A model generated the notes under the pieces. It ran no database searches. It saw nothing but the letters and a program-made list of their open reading frames with translations, and was not told the origin of the DNA. A DNA stretch of 64,000 nucleotides from the NCBI RefSeq assembly GCF_020731355.1, contig NZ_JAJFZK010000002.1:1-64000 (forward strand), read 5' to 3'. Position numbers and translations under genes: made by a program. The stretch comes from Bacillus sp. REN16. Lineage in GTDB: Bacteria > Bacillota > Bacilli > Bacillales > Bacillaceae_L. How positions within the stretch are numbered: the stretch's first letter is position 1; every line of letters begins with the position of its first letter. Below are positions 26,113-34,686 of this stretch, one piece after another.

Positions 26113-26609
26113 GGTGTCACCACAATCCGTTTGTCATCTTCGCCTTGGTCAAAAATAGTTCCATCATGCTTATATTTTTTCAAAATAAAATGGGTGGTTG
26201 TCGAAAGAACAGAATCGAGAGTTGACAGTTTTTCAGAAACAAAGGACCCAACCTCTGACATCGTTTTTCCCTCGATTACGACAGATAAGTCATAAGCACC
26301 AGACATTAAATAAACTGACCTTACTTCCTTAAAATGATAGATGCGCTTTGCAATTTCATCAAAGCCTACGCCCTTTTTCGGGGTTACCTTCACATCAATC
26401 ATGGCTGTAACACCTTCATGACCTGCAACTTTCTTCCAGTCAACGATTGTGTTATATTCTACAATAATCTTTAGTTCCTCTAGCTTGCGAATAATACCAT
26501 CGACTTCCTCGACATTTTTGCCAACTAATTTTGCGATTGTTTCAACAGGAAGCCGTCCATTATTTTCAATAATCTCAAGAATTTCAATTTCATTTTCCTG
26601 CAATTGCAT
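26109..26609 (-). CDS. alaR: Lrp/AsnC-family regulator AlaR (YugG)
   Basis: 166 residues from MQLQENEIEILEIIENNGRL. It has an N-terminal winged helix-turn-helix (VETIAKLVGKNVEEVDGIIRKLEEL) and a C-terminal RAM ligand-binding domain (GVTAMIDVKVTPKKGVGFD, YLMSGAYDLSVVIEGK). In B. subtilis it controls the co-transcribed alaT. The ATG at 26609 follows AGGGGTGACC; an upstream in-frame start is less likely. First gene of the alaR-alaT operon. Confidence 0.9.
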   Translation of the reverse strand: MQLQENEIEILEIIENNGRLPVETIAKLVGKNVEEVDGIIRKLEELKIIVEYNTIVDWKKVAGHEGVTAMIDVKVTPKKGVGFDEIAKRIYHFKEVRSVYLMSGAYDLSVVIEGKTMSEVGSFVSEKLSTLDSVLSTTTHFILKKYKHDGTIFDQGEDDKRIVVTP

Positions 26610-26748
26610 ATAGGTCACCCCTAATAATTTTGTCACTTATTATATCAGAAAAATGGACAGCATATTGAAAAATTTTTTATTCATTCGAAACTTTATGAGT
26701 TTTTCTTCACCCTTTGGTAAAAATAGGGATAAATCTATTATATAGGAT

Positions 26749-27567
26749 GTGGATTTCCCATCGATGAATACTTTACAAATAAAAGGAATTAACCTTCATT
26801 ATGAATTACACCAACAAGACGAAAATAAGCCGGTTCTTGTCTTACTACATGGCTTCTTATCATCATCTTTCAGCTTTCGAAGACTGATTCCATTTCTAAA
26901 AGAAGACTTTACGATTTTATCAGTGGACCTTCCCCCATTTGGAAAAAGTGAAAAACCAAAAAGATTCACTTACTCATATTCCAATATAGCATTTGTAGTA
27001 ACTGAATTAATTCGCTCCTTTCATTTCACAAAAATCAATTTAATCGGTCATTCAATGGGGGGCCAAATTTGTTTATACATGGCAAAACAATCACCAAATT
27101 TAGTGGATAAATTAGTATTACTGTGCAGTTCCGGCTATATGAAAAGAATGCCGAAGTCCTTAATCTATTCTTCCTATCTTCCCTATTTTCATTTTATTGT
27201 GAAGAAGAAGCTTGCAAAGCAGGGTGTCCTGCATAATTTACAAAATGTCGTTCATAATCATGCCCTCATTGATCAAGATATGATAGATGGATACACAGAA
27301 CCATTTTTGGATAATCAGATTTTTATGGGTTTAACAAGAATGATCCGTCATCGGGAAGGGGATTTAACATCTGAGGATTTGAAAAAAATTAAGCACCCTG
27401 CTTTGTTAATTTGGGGTGAAAAGGATCGGGTTGTCCCTATTTCTGTTGGGAGAAAGCTTCATCAGGATTTACCTAACTCGACGTTCGTTTCGATTAAAAA
27501 TACTGGTCATTTAGTTCCAGAAGAATGCCCTGAGAAGGTATACCAATATATTAAAAACTTCATATAA
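26749..27567 (+). CDS. yugF: alpha/beta hydrolase YugF
   Basis: 272 residues with the alpha/beta-hydrolase fold: VLLHGFLSSSFSFRRL (oxyanion region), nucleophile elbow GHSMGG with Ser about residue 105, ALLIWGEKDRVVP with the acid, and NTGHLVPEE with the His. Substrate unknown. Divergent from alaR. The start is ambiguous: the GTG at 26749 stands just after AGGA, and an ATG five codons later (26764) is too far from it. Confidence 0.87.
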   Translation: MDFPSMNTLQIKGINLHYELHQQDENKPVLVLLHGFLSSSFSFRRLIPFLKEDFTILSVDLPPFGKSEKPKRFTYSYSNIAFVVTELIRSFHFTKINLIGHSMGGQICLYMAKQSPNLVDKLVLLCSSGYMKRMPKSLIYSSYLPYFHFIVKKKLAKQGVLHNLQNVVHNHALIDQDMIDGYTEPFLDNQIFMGLTRMIRHREGDLTSEDLKKIKHPALLIWGEKDRVVPISVGRKLHQDLPNSTFVSIKNTGHLVPEECPEKVYQYIKNFI

Positions 27568-27593
27568 AAAAGATGGGGTACCCCATCTTTTTC
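27566..27593. terminator. bidirectional terminator
   Basis: Near-perfect stem AAAAAGATGGGG/CCCCATCTTTTT with a 2-base loop, between convergent genes. Confidence 0.85.
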
Positions 27594-27626
27594 AATGTAC
27601 AAATTTTTTATATACTCGCTCAAAAA

Positions 27627-27836
27627 TCACTTCATACTCTTATTCTTATCTTGGCTCATTAGTTGCTTTTCAAGCTCTTCAGCTTTGGCTTGTTCTTTTT
27701 TCGAGTGCTTGATAATTAAGCGAAACACGAAGATCGCAATAATTATGCAGATAACCAGTTTTATGGCAGCTGGAATATATTCTGTTTTATCCTCAGGAAA
27801 ATATAAAAACAGGTTCAATATTGGTAAAAGCAGCAT
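27627..27836 (-). CDS. small membrane protein with charged tail
   Basis: 69 residues: an N-terminal hydrophobic start, a membrane helix (AIKLVICIIIAIFVFRLII) and a Lys/Glu/Gln-rich cytoplasmic tail likely to be helical (HSKKEQAKAEELEKQLM). RBS GAAAGG supports ATG at 27836. It occupies the position of yugE in B. subtilis order, but I do not see similarity and give no symbol. Confidence 0.55.
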   Translation of the reverse strand: MLLLPILNLFLYFPEDKTEYIPAAIKLVICIIIAIFVFRLIIKHSKKEQAKAEELEKQLMSQDKNKSMK

Positions 27837-27934
27837 TTCTACACACCTTTCAACCGAAATAATAACTTATGTCATTATATCACAAACCTTTGAGCGCGTT
27901 ATAGATGCTTGTTCGATTGGAGTTGGTTATAATG

Positions 27935-27973
27935 GAATTAATGAAAGGAATTAATGAAAGGAATTAATGAAAG
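27935..27973 (+). repeat. three exact copies of a 13-bp unit at the kapB start region
   Basis: GAATTAATGAAAG is repeated three times without change (27935-27947, 27948-27960, 27961-27973). Each copy supplies an SD-like AAAGGA and an ATG in a new frame; the last merges with the AAAGGAG used by kapB. The ATG in the third copy (27967) is in frame with kapB. Confidence 0.95.
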
Positions 27974-27984
27974 GAGTGATTTTA

Positions 27985-28368
27985 ATGTCTGAGGAATTCA
28001 AAATCGGTGACCTTGTAACAGGGATTTATAAGACCGGAAAATATATTGGCGAAATTACAGCGATTAAGCCTGAGCACTATCTTGTAAAGGTAAAGGCTGT
28101 CTTAAAACATCCAATGCAGGGGGATATTCATTCACCAAAAGATCCGAATGTGGCGTTTTTCCAAGAACGGAGAGCACTTGCTTATCATGAGCAGACCAAT
28201 ATACCCAAAAAGATGGTGCGCGCATATACAGGAGATGTTCCGGAATATAATGCTTCTTTAAAAGAGGTTGTGGAAAAAACAAAGAATGATCTGGAAACAG
28301 AAGGTACAGAATGGGCACTGCGTAGCCTCGAGAACATGAAAGTATTAGAGAAGGATTATTTTAAATAA
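27985..28368 (+). CDS. kapB: kinase-associated protein KapB
   Basis: 127 residues, as in B. subtilis KapB (128). Similarity, from memory, is clear through DLVTGIYKTGKYIGEITA, HYLVKVKAVLKHPMQGD, ALAYHEQTNIPKKMV and the final KDYF. It has no lipobox here. In B. subtilis KapB is needed for the KinB route into the sporulation phosphorelay. ATG at 27985 lies 8 bases after AAAGGAG; the in-frame ATG at 27967 would make six extra residues. A 13-bp triplicated repeat lies directly before it. Confidence 0.88.
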   Translation: MSEEFKIGDLVTGIYKTGKYIGEITAIKPEHYLVKVKAVLKHPMQGDIHSPKDPNVAFFQERRALAYHEQTNIPKKMVRAYTGDVPEYNASLKEVVEKTKNDLETEGTEWALRSLENMKVLEKDYFK

Positions 28369-28385
28369 CCTTCTCTAATGCTGTT

Positions 28386-28485
28386 ATTGTCCGTAAAATT
28401 GATTTATTGACCATAAAATTTATTTATTGGCCATATTTTTTCCGTATCAGCCATAAATCAAATTTATTGGACTAAAATTGAATTT
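28386..28485. repeat. degenerate tandem repeat, exact 20-bp period (TTGGCCATAAAATT type)
   Basis: Five units start at 28386, 28406, 28426, 28446 and 28466: ATTGTCCGTAAAATTGATTT, ATTGACCATAAAATTTATTT, ATTGGCCATATTTTTTCCGT, ATCAGCCATAAATCAAATTT and ATTGGACTAAAATTGAATTT. The period is exactly 20. It fills the gap between kapB and the convergent LysM gene; no frame is maintained. Confidence 0.85.
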
Positions 28486-28495
28486 AAGCCATTAA

Positions 28496-28532
28496 AAACC
28501 TACGGAGGTCTTATTTTCCGTAGGTTCTTTTC
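28496..28532. terminator. bidirectional terminator
   Basis: Stem AACCTACGGA/TCCGTAGGTT with T residues on both sides, ending the LysM-NlpC gene on the minus strand. Confidence 0.8.
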
Positions 28533-29861
28533 TCAATAGACACGCTTTGCCCCCACATAATACTTAGACCAATATGGATTATCCATTGATACAACCGCGA
28601 TTCCCTTCGATGATGTAGCAGATATAAATTCATTGTTGCCAACATAAAAACCAACGTGAGAAATTTGGCCAGGTTGATTGACAGCAAAAAATACTAGGTC
28701 ACCTGGTCGGAGATTTGCGTTTGAAACAGCAGTCCCCATTGTGTAGTATCCCACAGAAGTGTTCCTTGGAATGTCGATTCCATGCCTAGCATGCATAAAG
28801 GAAACAAAGCCCGAACAATCGAAACCAGCCGTAGTGGACCCACCCCAAAGGTACGGAATCCCGATAAAATTATAGCTATCCGAAACCAACCCTTTTAGAA
28901 CCTGGTCCCTATTTTCCACATTAGATTCGGCCTGACCGTTTTCATTTACATTTAGTACTTGTCCGATTGAAAGAGTATTGCTTGTAAGATTATTGTTATT
29001 TTTAAGTTCAGTAACACTCATATTATAAGTTCGTGCAATTCCATATAAAGTGTCTCCAGCTTTTACCGTATAAGTAGCACCCGCAACATTTTGCAGTGGA
29101 GTCTTTGCTTGACCTCCAAGCTGTAATGTCTGGCCAACATAGATCATTGATGAGGTTAAGTTATTGTTATTCATGATTTGGTCAACAGTTGTATTGGCTC
29201 GCTGGGCAATCGAGTATAAGGAATCCCCCGGTTGAACTGTATAGGTTTGTGATTGTATTTGTGTGGATGGTGGTGCTGAACCTATGACATTTAGGGTCTG
29301 CCCCACTTGAATTGTATTCGAAGTTAAATTATTTAATTGCTTTAACTGGTCTACACTCATGTTATACGAATTGGCAATAGAGTATAATGTGTCACCACGA
29401 GTAACGGTATAAGTCGCAGTTTTCTTTTGTGGTGGCGCCTCACTTATGACCAGTGTTTGTCCAGGGTAGATCATATCTCCCGTGAGATGATTTAGCTGTT
29501 TCAGCTGGGAGACGGTTAAATTATATTGTTTTGAAATTCCATATAATGTATCCCCATTCGCAACTGTATGTGTCAATTGAGTTTGAGTATTTGTTTGACC
29601 ATTACTTGCTGCTTCTACTTTAGAGGAATGGTGACCTCCAACTAATGTGACAGTTGCAATAACCACTGTCCCCATCACAACTTTTACGAAATTAGGATTT
29701 AGGTTGGGGGCCTTTTCTTTCAGATAGATTCGAATGCCTTCGTTCAAATGAAGCTTTTTCCCTCTTTCCTGTGTACCAAGTTCACTTGAAAACTCTTCCA
29801 ATTGAGGGTCTATATATAAAATGATGGTTTGTGGATTTTCTATTTTATGGCCTAAAAACAT
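28533..29861 (-). CDS. LysM x4 - NlpC/P60 cell-wall endopeptidase
   Basis: 442 residues. A 60-residue N-terminal region (beginning MFLGHKIENPQTIILYIDP) leads to one membrane helix (VVMGTVVIATVTLVGG). Four LysM modules follow, each with a GDTLYGI/GDSLYSI core and an IYPGQTL-type end. The C-terminal NlpC/P60 domain has the Cys in GFDCSGFVSF, the His in GQISHVGFYVG and a final polar residue. It should cut D-Glu-mDAP bonds in peptidoglycan, like LytE/LytF/CwlS. The cytoplasmic N-terminal part is unlike those secreted enzymes. ATG at 29861 is chosen because AAGGAGGG lies 7 bases before it. Confidence 0.88.
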   Translation of the reverse strand: MFLGHKIENPQTIILYIDPQLEEFSSELGTQERGKKLHLNEGIRIYLKEKAPNLNPNFVKVVMGTVVIATVTLVGGHHSSKVEAASNGQTNTQTQLTHTVANGDTLYGISKQYNLTVSQLKQLNHLTGDMIYPGQTLVISEAPPQKKTATYTVTRGDTLYSIANSYNMSVDQLKQLNNLTSNTIQVGQTLNVIGSAPPSTQIQSQTYTVQPGDSLYSIAQRANTTVDQIMNNNNLTSSMIYVGQTLQLGGQAKTPLQNVAGATYTVKAGDTLYGIARTYNMSVTELKNNNNLTSNTLSIGQVLNVNENGQAESNVENRDQVLKGLVSDSYNFIGIPYLWGGSTTAGFDCSGFVSFMHARHGIDIPRNTSVGYYTMGTAVSNANLRPGDLVFFAVNQPGQISHVGFYVGNNEFISATSSKGIAVVSMDNPYWSKYYVGAKRVY

Positions 29862-29953
29862 GAAGCATCCCTCCTTTTCCAATTAGGATATCCTATCGGG
29901 ATGCGATTATTTTTTGAATCAATTGTAAAATTTCAACAGTCGTATTTAAAATA

Positions 29954-29988
29954 AAAACCAATTCACGTTTTGAGCGAATTGGTTTTTA
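29954..29988 (-). terminator. kapD terminator
   Basis: Stem AAAACCAATTCGCTC/ACGTGAATTGGTTTT with T run on the minus strand; it overlaps the kapD stop codon. Confidence 0.7.
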
Positions 29989-30609
29989 TAATGCGAATTT
30001 ATTTAAGACTTTTGAGAAGTCGACACGATCCCCGATTGTTGTTGGCTCTGGTTTTTCTAAATAACGTTTATCATTTTCAACTAACTTGAATATATTAAAG
30101 GTTGTAAGTGCGTCATCAAGGGCACGATGGTGCTTGCCTGTCCCTTCCTTACCATACTCCTGAACAGCCTTCCAAAGACCTGTCTGATTTTGGTCCCCAA
30201 AAAAGCGTTTATATTCCATCGATAAATCCCTCTGTTTTCCTTTAAAAGGAAATGGGATCCCTGCTCTTTGACAATTGTGACGAAGAACTTTCATATCCAT
30301 ATTTCCCCACGTGATAATCGTACTTGCGGATGTTTTTTCATATTCAGCGAGCTTGTTCACTAAATCAGGAAACGATATCCCACCATTAACCTGTTCCTGG
30401 GATATGTGTAAAAAAGATTTGCACCGATTTGTTAATGAAGGAAATTTTATAGGTTTTACATAGGATGAGTATTGATCGATTATTTTCTGATTCTTTACAG
30501 AAACGAGACCAACTTCGATTATTTCGGGGTAAAATCCTTGTGGGTTGCCTTTTCCCTCAGGCATTGTAAATTCAAAGTCAATGAACAAATATTGATGCTG
30601 ATTCTCCAC
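29986..30609 (-). CDS. kapD: 3'-5' exonuclease KapD
   Basis: 207 residues of the DEDD/RNase T-like superfamily: first motif FIDFEFTMPEG, ITWGNMDMKVLRHNC in the middle, and the last motif HHRALDDALTTFNIF. KapD is described in B. subtilis as an inhibitor of the KinA pathway to sporulation and as a putative exonuclease. GTG at 30609 is chosen because AAAGGAGGG lies 6 bases upstream; the frame extends 21 codons further without a good start. The kapB-kapD neighbourhood is conserved, though a LysM gene is inserted here. Confidence 0.9.
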   Translation of the reverse strand: MENQHQYLFIDFEFTMPEGKGNPQGFYPEIIEVGLVSVKNQKIIDQYSSYVKPIKFPSLTNRCKSFLHISQEQVNGGISFPDLVNKLAEYEKTSASTIITWGNMDMKVLRHNCQRAGIPFPFKGKQRDLSMEYKRFFGDQNQTGLWKAVQEYGKEGTGKHHRALDDALTTFNIFKLVENDKRYLEKPEPTTIGDRVDFSKVLNKFAL

Positions 30610-30833
30610 TACTAACCCTCCTTTGTCTTGTAACTCACCATCAAACTTTTTCTTTAAGAATTCACTGGGCATCTGATGAATAGAACCATATTAGACGAAC
30701 ATCTTTTTTATTATTATAACACCTTCTCTTTCATTTTTCAGAATATATTTATAATATATATGCTATTTATCCTTTAATAAAGTAAAATATTATTTTATAA
30801 TATTTAGTAAACCGAAACATTCGAATTGAGAAG

Positions 30834-32054
30834 GTGTTATTTATTCAAACAGCAAAGCGAAATCTATTGATTATGTGGTTTGCCAATTTTTTTGTTGCTG
30901 CAAGTGCAACAATGATTATGCCATTTTTGTCTTTATACATCGAAACCTTTGGAGAGTACTCAGATAACTATGTGCAGCGGTGGGCCGGCTTAGTCTTTGC
31001 AGCAACCTTTGTCACAGCTTTTTTTATTTCACCAATCTGGGGACGTTTTGGTGATCGGAATGGATACAAAAAGATTCTTTTAATTACAGGAACAGGCATT
31101 GCCATTAGCATTTTTTTAATGGGTTATGTGAACTCAGTTGAGCAATTATTTTTCCTAAGACTCTTCATGGGTGCGGTTACTGGTTTTATTCCTACCTCCC
31201 TTGCCCTCATTTCTGCACAAACACCGAAGGAAGTTGCAGGAAAAACATTAGGTACCCTTCAAATGGGTAATGTTTCCGGAGCATTATTTGGTCCTTTATT
31301 AGGTGGTTTGCTGGCTGATGCAGTTGGTTTTAAGTATACCTTTGTTCTTACCGCAGTGGTGATTTTAGGCGCAGTCCTGCTAGTTGGTGTTGGGATTAAA
31401 GAGGTACGACAAAATGAATCCAGTACTGCCGTCAAAAAATACACACGTAAAGAGGTATTAATCCATATCTTCAAACATCCCGTGTTATTGACAGTCATGC
31501 TAATCTCTACACTTATCCAAGTAGCCAATTTCAGTATTCAGCCCTTACTTGCATTATATGTTACGCATTTAACGGAAAGTAGTAATATTGTCTTTTTGGC
31601 AGGGATGGCATTTTCCGCGACTGGTTTTGGAAATTTATTATTTACGAGGCAATGGGGTAAATTAGGTGACCGGATTGGCCATGAAAAAATTTTAACAATC
31701 CTGCTTCTTGCATGTTCGGTTATGTTTATCCCGCAAGGCTTGGTAAACGAGTTGTGGCAGCTTGTTCTGTGCAGATTTTTATTCGGTATGGCGGTTGGAG
31801 GGTTAATCCCATGCATGACAGCCTATATCCGCCAGGTTGCACCATTTTCCATGCAGGGTGAGGTTCAGGGCTATAATGTCAGTTTTCGTTTTTTAGGTAA
31901 TGTGATTGGCCCGATTACCGGTGGAATCCTTAGTGGTTTTTTCGGAATCTCGACCGTCTTTTTCGTAACAAGCGGGCTCTTTTTAACAGGGGCAATTATT
32001 TTATGGCTTAGTGTTGCGCGACATTCAGAAAAATCAACCCAACGTGCAGCGTAA
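30834..32054 (+). CDS. yuxJ: MFS efflux transporter YuxJ
   Basis: About 400 residues with twelve membrane helices and major facilitator motifs: ISPIWGRFGDRNGYKK after helix 2, GALFGPLLGGLLAD in helix 5, and WGKLGDRIGHEK in the second half. The drug:H+ antiporter-1 pattern makes multidrug efflux likely; substrate unknown. Position before pbpD is as in B. subtilis. The start is odd: GAAGG at 30829-30833 abuts the GTG at 30834, and the only codon at normal spacing is an ATT (30843). Confidence 0.88.
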   Translation: MLFIQTAKRNLLIMWFANFFVAASATMIMPFLSLYIETFGEYSDNYVQRWAGLVFAATFVTAFFISPIWGRFGDRNGYKKILLITGTGIAISIFLMGYVNSVEQLFFLRLFMGAVTGFIPTSLALISAQTPKEVAGKTLGTLQMGNVSGALFGPLLGGLLADAVGFKYTFVLTAVVILGAVLLVGVGIKEVRQNESSTAVKKYTRKEVLIHIFKHPVLLTVMLISTLIQVANFSIQPLLALYVTHLTESSNIVFLAGMAFSATGFGNLLFTRQWGKLGDRIGHEKILTILLLACSVMFIPQGLVNELWQLVLCRFLFGMAVGGLIPCMTAYIRQVAPFSMQGEVQGYNVSFRFLGNVIGPITGGILSGFFGISTVFFVTSGLFLTGAIILWLSVARHSEKSTQRAA

Positions 32055-32083
32055 ACAGATGGCGTTCGCCGTCTGTTTTCTTT
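32053..32083 (+). terminator. intrinsic terminator
   Basis: Perfect-looking stem AAACAGATGGCG/CGCCGTCTGTTT (one G-T) followed by TCTTTT. Confidence 0.75.
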
Positions 32084-32122
32084 TATAATAAGAGAATAGT
32101 AATCTTTGAAAGAGAGTTTTAT

Positions 32123-33988
32123 ATGAGAAGACACACTGGCTATTTCATCACTTTTTTACTTTTTATTTTGTTTCTGTTAGTACTTTTCCAAGTTACAAGT
32201 GAATTGAAGGTCGCTAAAAGCTTTCCTGCTGTGCTGGATGAGAAAATTCCGATTGAAAAGGTTGTGTTAACACAAACGAGCTATATCAAGGATAGTAAAG
32301 GGAATGTAATTTCCGAGATTCATCACAGTGAGAAACGTACCACCCTTTCTGCTGACGAAATTCCGCAAATTGTGAAGGATTTGTTTATCACAATTGAGGA
32401 TCAGCATTTTTATGAACATATAGGATTTGATATTTCCGGAATTGGCCGGGCGGCTCTGATTAATCTGCAAAATGACTCGATTGATCAAGGTGGCAGTACA
32501 ATCACACAGCAGCTTGCGCGAAATCTCTATTTAACAACTGAAAAATCCTATAACCGGAAACTAAGCGAACTTTTGTATTCGTATCAATTGGAACGGACAC
32601 TTACAAAAGAGGAAATTTTAACTTTGTACATAAACGCTATTTATTTTCAAAACGGGGCATATGGGATTGAAACAGCATCCCAGTTTTATTTTAACCAACC
32701 CATAAAGGATGCGTCACTCGCGAAAATTGCGTTTTTATGTGCAATCCCGAACAATCCATCCCACTACAATCCCATTACGAATTTTTCAAATACAAAAGAA
32801 CGACAAGAACGTATTTTACAAAGTCTAGTAGAGGCGAAGAAAATATCAATTGAAGAATATGAGGCCGAGGTAAAGGAACCGATTGAGCTAACCATGGGTA
32901 AAAGTATCGACCAATTTCCTGATTACACAACCTATATTTTTCATGAGTTTGAAGAGTTAATAGCTGAAAAAGAAGGTTTTAATAAAAGGATGACATCAGC
33001 TCTTGATACTGAAAAGAAAAAGCTTCAAAAGCGTTTGGATAAAAAAGTAAAAGAGGTTCTTGAATCAGGTATCATCATTGAAACGGCGTTAAATGAAAAC
33101 ATTCAACAAGAGGCAGTACAAGCTTTAAAGCTCTATCTGCCAAATGCAAATGTTCAAGGAGCCGCAGCTGTTATAAACAATCAGACAAATCAAATTGTCG
33201 CTATTGCTGGCGGAAAAAACTATGAAAAGTTTTCGTTCAACCGAGCTTATCAAGCGTTCCGACAACCAGGTTCCGCAATTAAACCATTGCTTGTTTATGC
33301 GCCTTATTTCGATCAAACCGGTGCCTCTATCTCCCAGACCATTGATGCCAATAATTATTGTAAAAATGGATATTGCCCGCGAAATTATGGGGGCGGACAA
33401 TATGGTAATGTCAGCTTACGGACCGCTTTTAAATATTCCTACAACACTCCCGCTATCAGATTGTTTGAAAGAATTGGGATTGAACAAGGTTTTTCCTATT
33501 TAGACCAACTTCATTTTTCGAATGTGGTAAAAGAAGACCATAGTTTACCAGCTGCTATTGGCGGTTTTTCTTATGGAATGTCCCCATTGGAGATGACAAA
33601 TGCCTTTGCAACCTTTGCCAACAATGGTCAATTTATCCAAGCGCACGGAATTACAAGGGTGACTGATTTAAAAGGAAATATCCTTTATGAGTGGAATGCG
33701 GAACCCATTGAAGTATGGGACGATTCTGCTAATCAAAAGGTACGAACATTACTTGAAGATGTTGTTCAATCAGGAACGGGTAAAGAAGCTAATTTTTCAA
33801 GCGGGTATATAGGCGGGAAGACTGGTACGACAAATGATGTAAAAGACCTTTGGTTTATCGGTCTTACTGATCAATATACCGCTGGGGTATGGGTTGGTAA
33901 TGATCAAAATAAAAGTATTTACTATATGGAATCACGAAAACCTCAAATCCATATTTGGAAGGATATAATGAAAGCGGGCCAACAATGA
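32123..33988 (+). CDS. pbpD: class A penicillin-binding protein 4
   Basis: 621 residues, close to B. subtilis PBP4 (624). A short cytoplasmic start and membrane anchor (residues 8-26) precede a GT51 transglycosylase with EDQHFYEHIGFD (92-103) and GGSTITQQLARNLYL (123-137). A penicillin-binding transpeptidase follows with SAIK (nucleophile Ser, SxxK), YSYNTPA (SxN) and KTGTTN (KTG). It polymerises and cross-links peptidoglycan at the outer face of the membrane. It follows yuxJ after a terminator. Confidence 0.94.
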   Translation: MRRHTGYFITFLLFILFLLVLFQVTSELKVAKSFPAVLDEKIPIEKVVLTQTSYIKDSKGNVISEIHHSEKRTTLSADEIPQIVKDLFITIEDQHFYEHIGFDISGIGRAALINLQNDSIDQGGSTITQQLARNLYLTTEKSYNRKLSELLYSYQLERTLTKEEILTLYINAIYFQNGAYGIETASQFYFNQPIKDASLAKIAFLCAIPNNPSHYNPITNFSNTKERQERILQSLVEAKKISIEEYEAEVKEPIELTMGKSIDQFPDYTTYIFHEFEELIAEKEGFNKRMTSALDTEKKKLQKRLDKKVKEVLESGIIIETALNENIQQEAVQALKLYLPNANVQGAAAVINNQTNQIVAIAGGKNYEKFSFNRAYQAFRQPGSAIKPLLVYAPYFDQTGASISQTIDANNYCKNGYCPRNYGGGQYGNVSLRTAFKYSYNTPAIRLFERIGIEQGFSYLDQLHFSNVVKEDHSLPAAIGGFSYGMSPLEMTNAFATFANNGQFIQAHGITRVTDLKGNILYEWNAEPIEVWDDSANQKVRTLLEDVVQSGTGKEANFSSGYIGGKTGTTNDVKDLWFIGLTDQYTAGVWVGNDQNKSIYYMESRKPQIHIWKDIMKAGQQ

Positions 33989-34008
33989 TGAATTGGCTCG
34001 CTTTTTTA
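33973..34008. terminator. bidirectional terminator
   Basis: Stem AGCGGGCCAA/TTGGCTCGCT with T run; it includes the pbpD stop codon and also ends the convergent yufK. Confidence 0.75.
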
Positions 34009-34563
34009 GATGGGAAGGCTTGCGACGATACTGTTGTATAGCTGAATGCAGACATAGGTTACGGTCATAAAAAAGGTAAACCAGCTAAGCGTATGAAAAA
34101 AGACAAGCCCTATTAATCCGCCAAAGGTTAATGTGTCCTGAATTTTATAAACGAAAAAAATAAAATAGCAAAGTGTAGCTAACAAAAGCACAATTATAAT
34201 ACCATAAAAGGATTGTACAAACGCAAGAGATAGAGTTCCTCCTCCAAGATAAAAAAAAGACCCCGCTCTTATTTTTCGTAAACTTTCTCCATTGTGGTCC
34301 TTCGTGAAAAACAATAGCGATAGCTCTAGCAATGTATTGGCAATTAATTTCAAGGCAGCAAACACCATGAAATAAAGTAGGAAAAACACAAAGAAAATCG
34401 CAAAATTAATCCATGTTGGCGAAAAAAACTCCTGCATACCACGATAAATGCCAATCTGCTTTAACAAAGCCAAGGTTTTCAATTCAGTCAGGATTGCAAT
34501 CGATATACTAAATAAGATGATAGAAATGAGCGGAAAGTAGCTTGTAAAATATGTATTTTTCAT
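34006..34563 (-). CDS. yufK: YufK-type DUF5366 membrane protein
   Basis: 185 residues with five hydrophobic helices (for example INFAIFFVFFLLYFMVFAAL and GGLIGLVFFHTLSWFTFFM) and little loop sequence. The start MKNTYFTSYFPLISIILFSIS and genome position next to the mrp region suggest the YufK (DUF5366) family. Function unknown. No strong Shine-Dalgarno is seen (GAGGAATTGAA before ATG is acceptable). Confidence 0.65.
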   Translation of the reverse strand: MKNTYFTSYFPLISIILFSISIAILTELKTLALLKQIGIYRGMQEFFSPTWINFAIFFVFFLLYFMVFAALKLIANTLLELSLLFFTKDHNGESLRKIRAGSFFYLGGGTLSLAFVQSFYGIIIVLLLATLCYFIFFVYKIQDTLTFGGLIGLVFFHTLSWFTFFMTVTYVCIQLYNSIVASLPI

Positions 34564-34686
34564 TTCAATTCCTCAAATCACAAAACGGTAATTTCTTTTC
34601 TGATTTTATCATAAACTTTTTTGTAGTAAATCTCTTTTTCGAAAATACATATAGTGTAAAGACTACTTTTATGAAAGAGGGGTTCT

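Noticed and set aside
18070-28485. The 20-21 bp repeats as a CRISPR array
   Set aside because: There are no separate spacers: the whole period is the unit, and units differ from each other too much. No cas genes are present.
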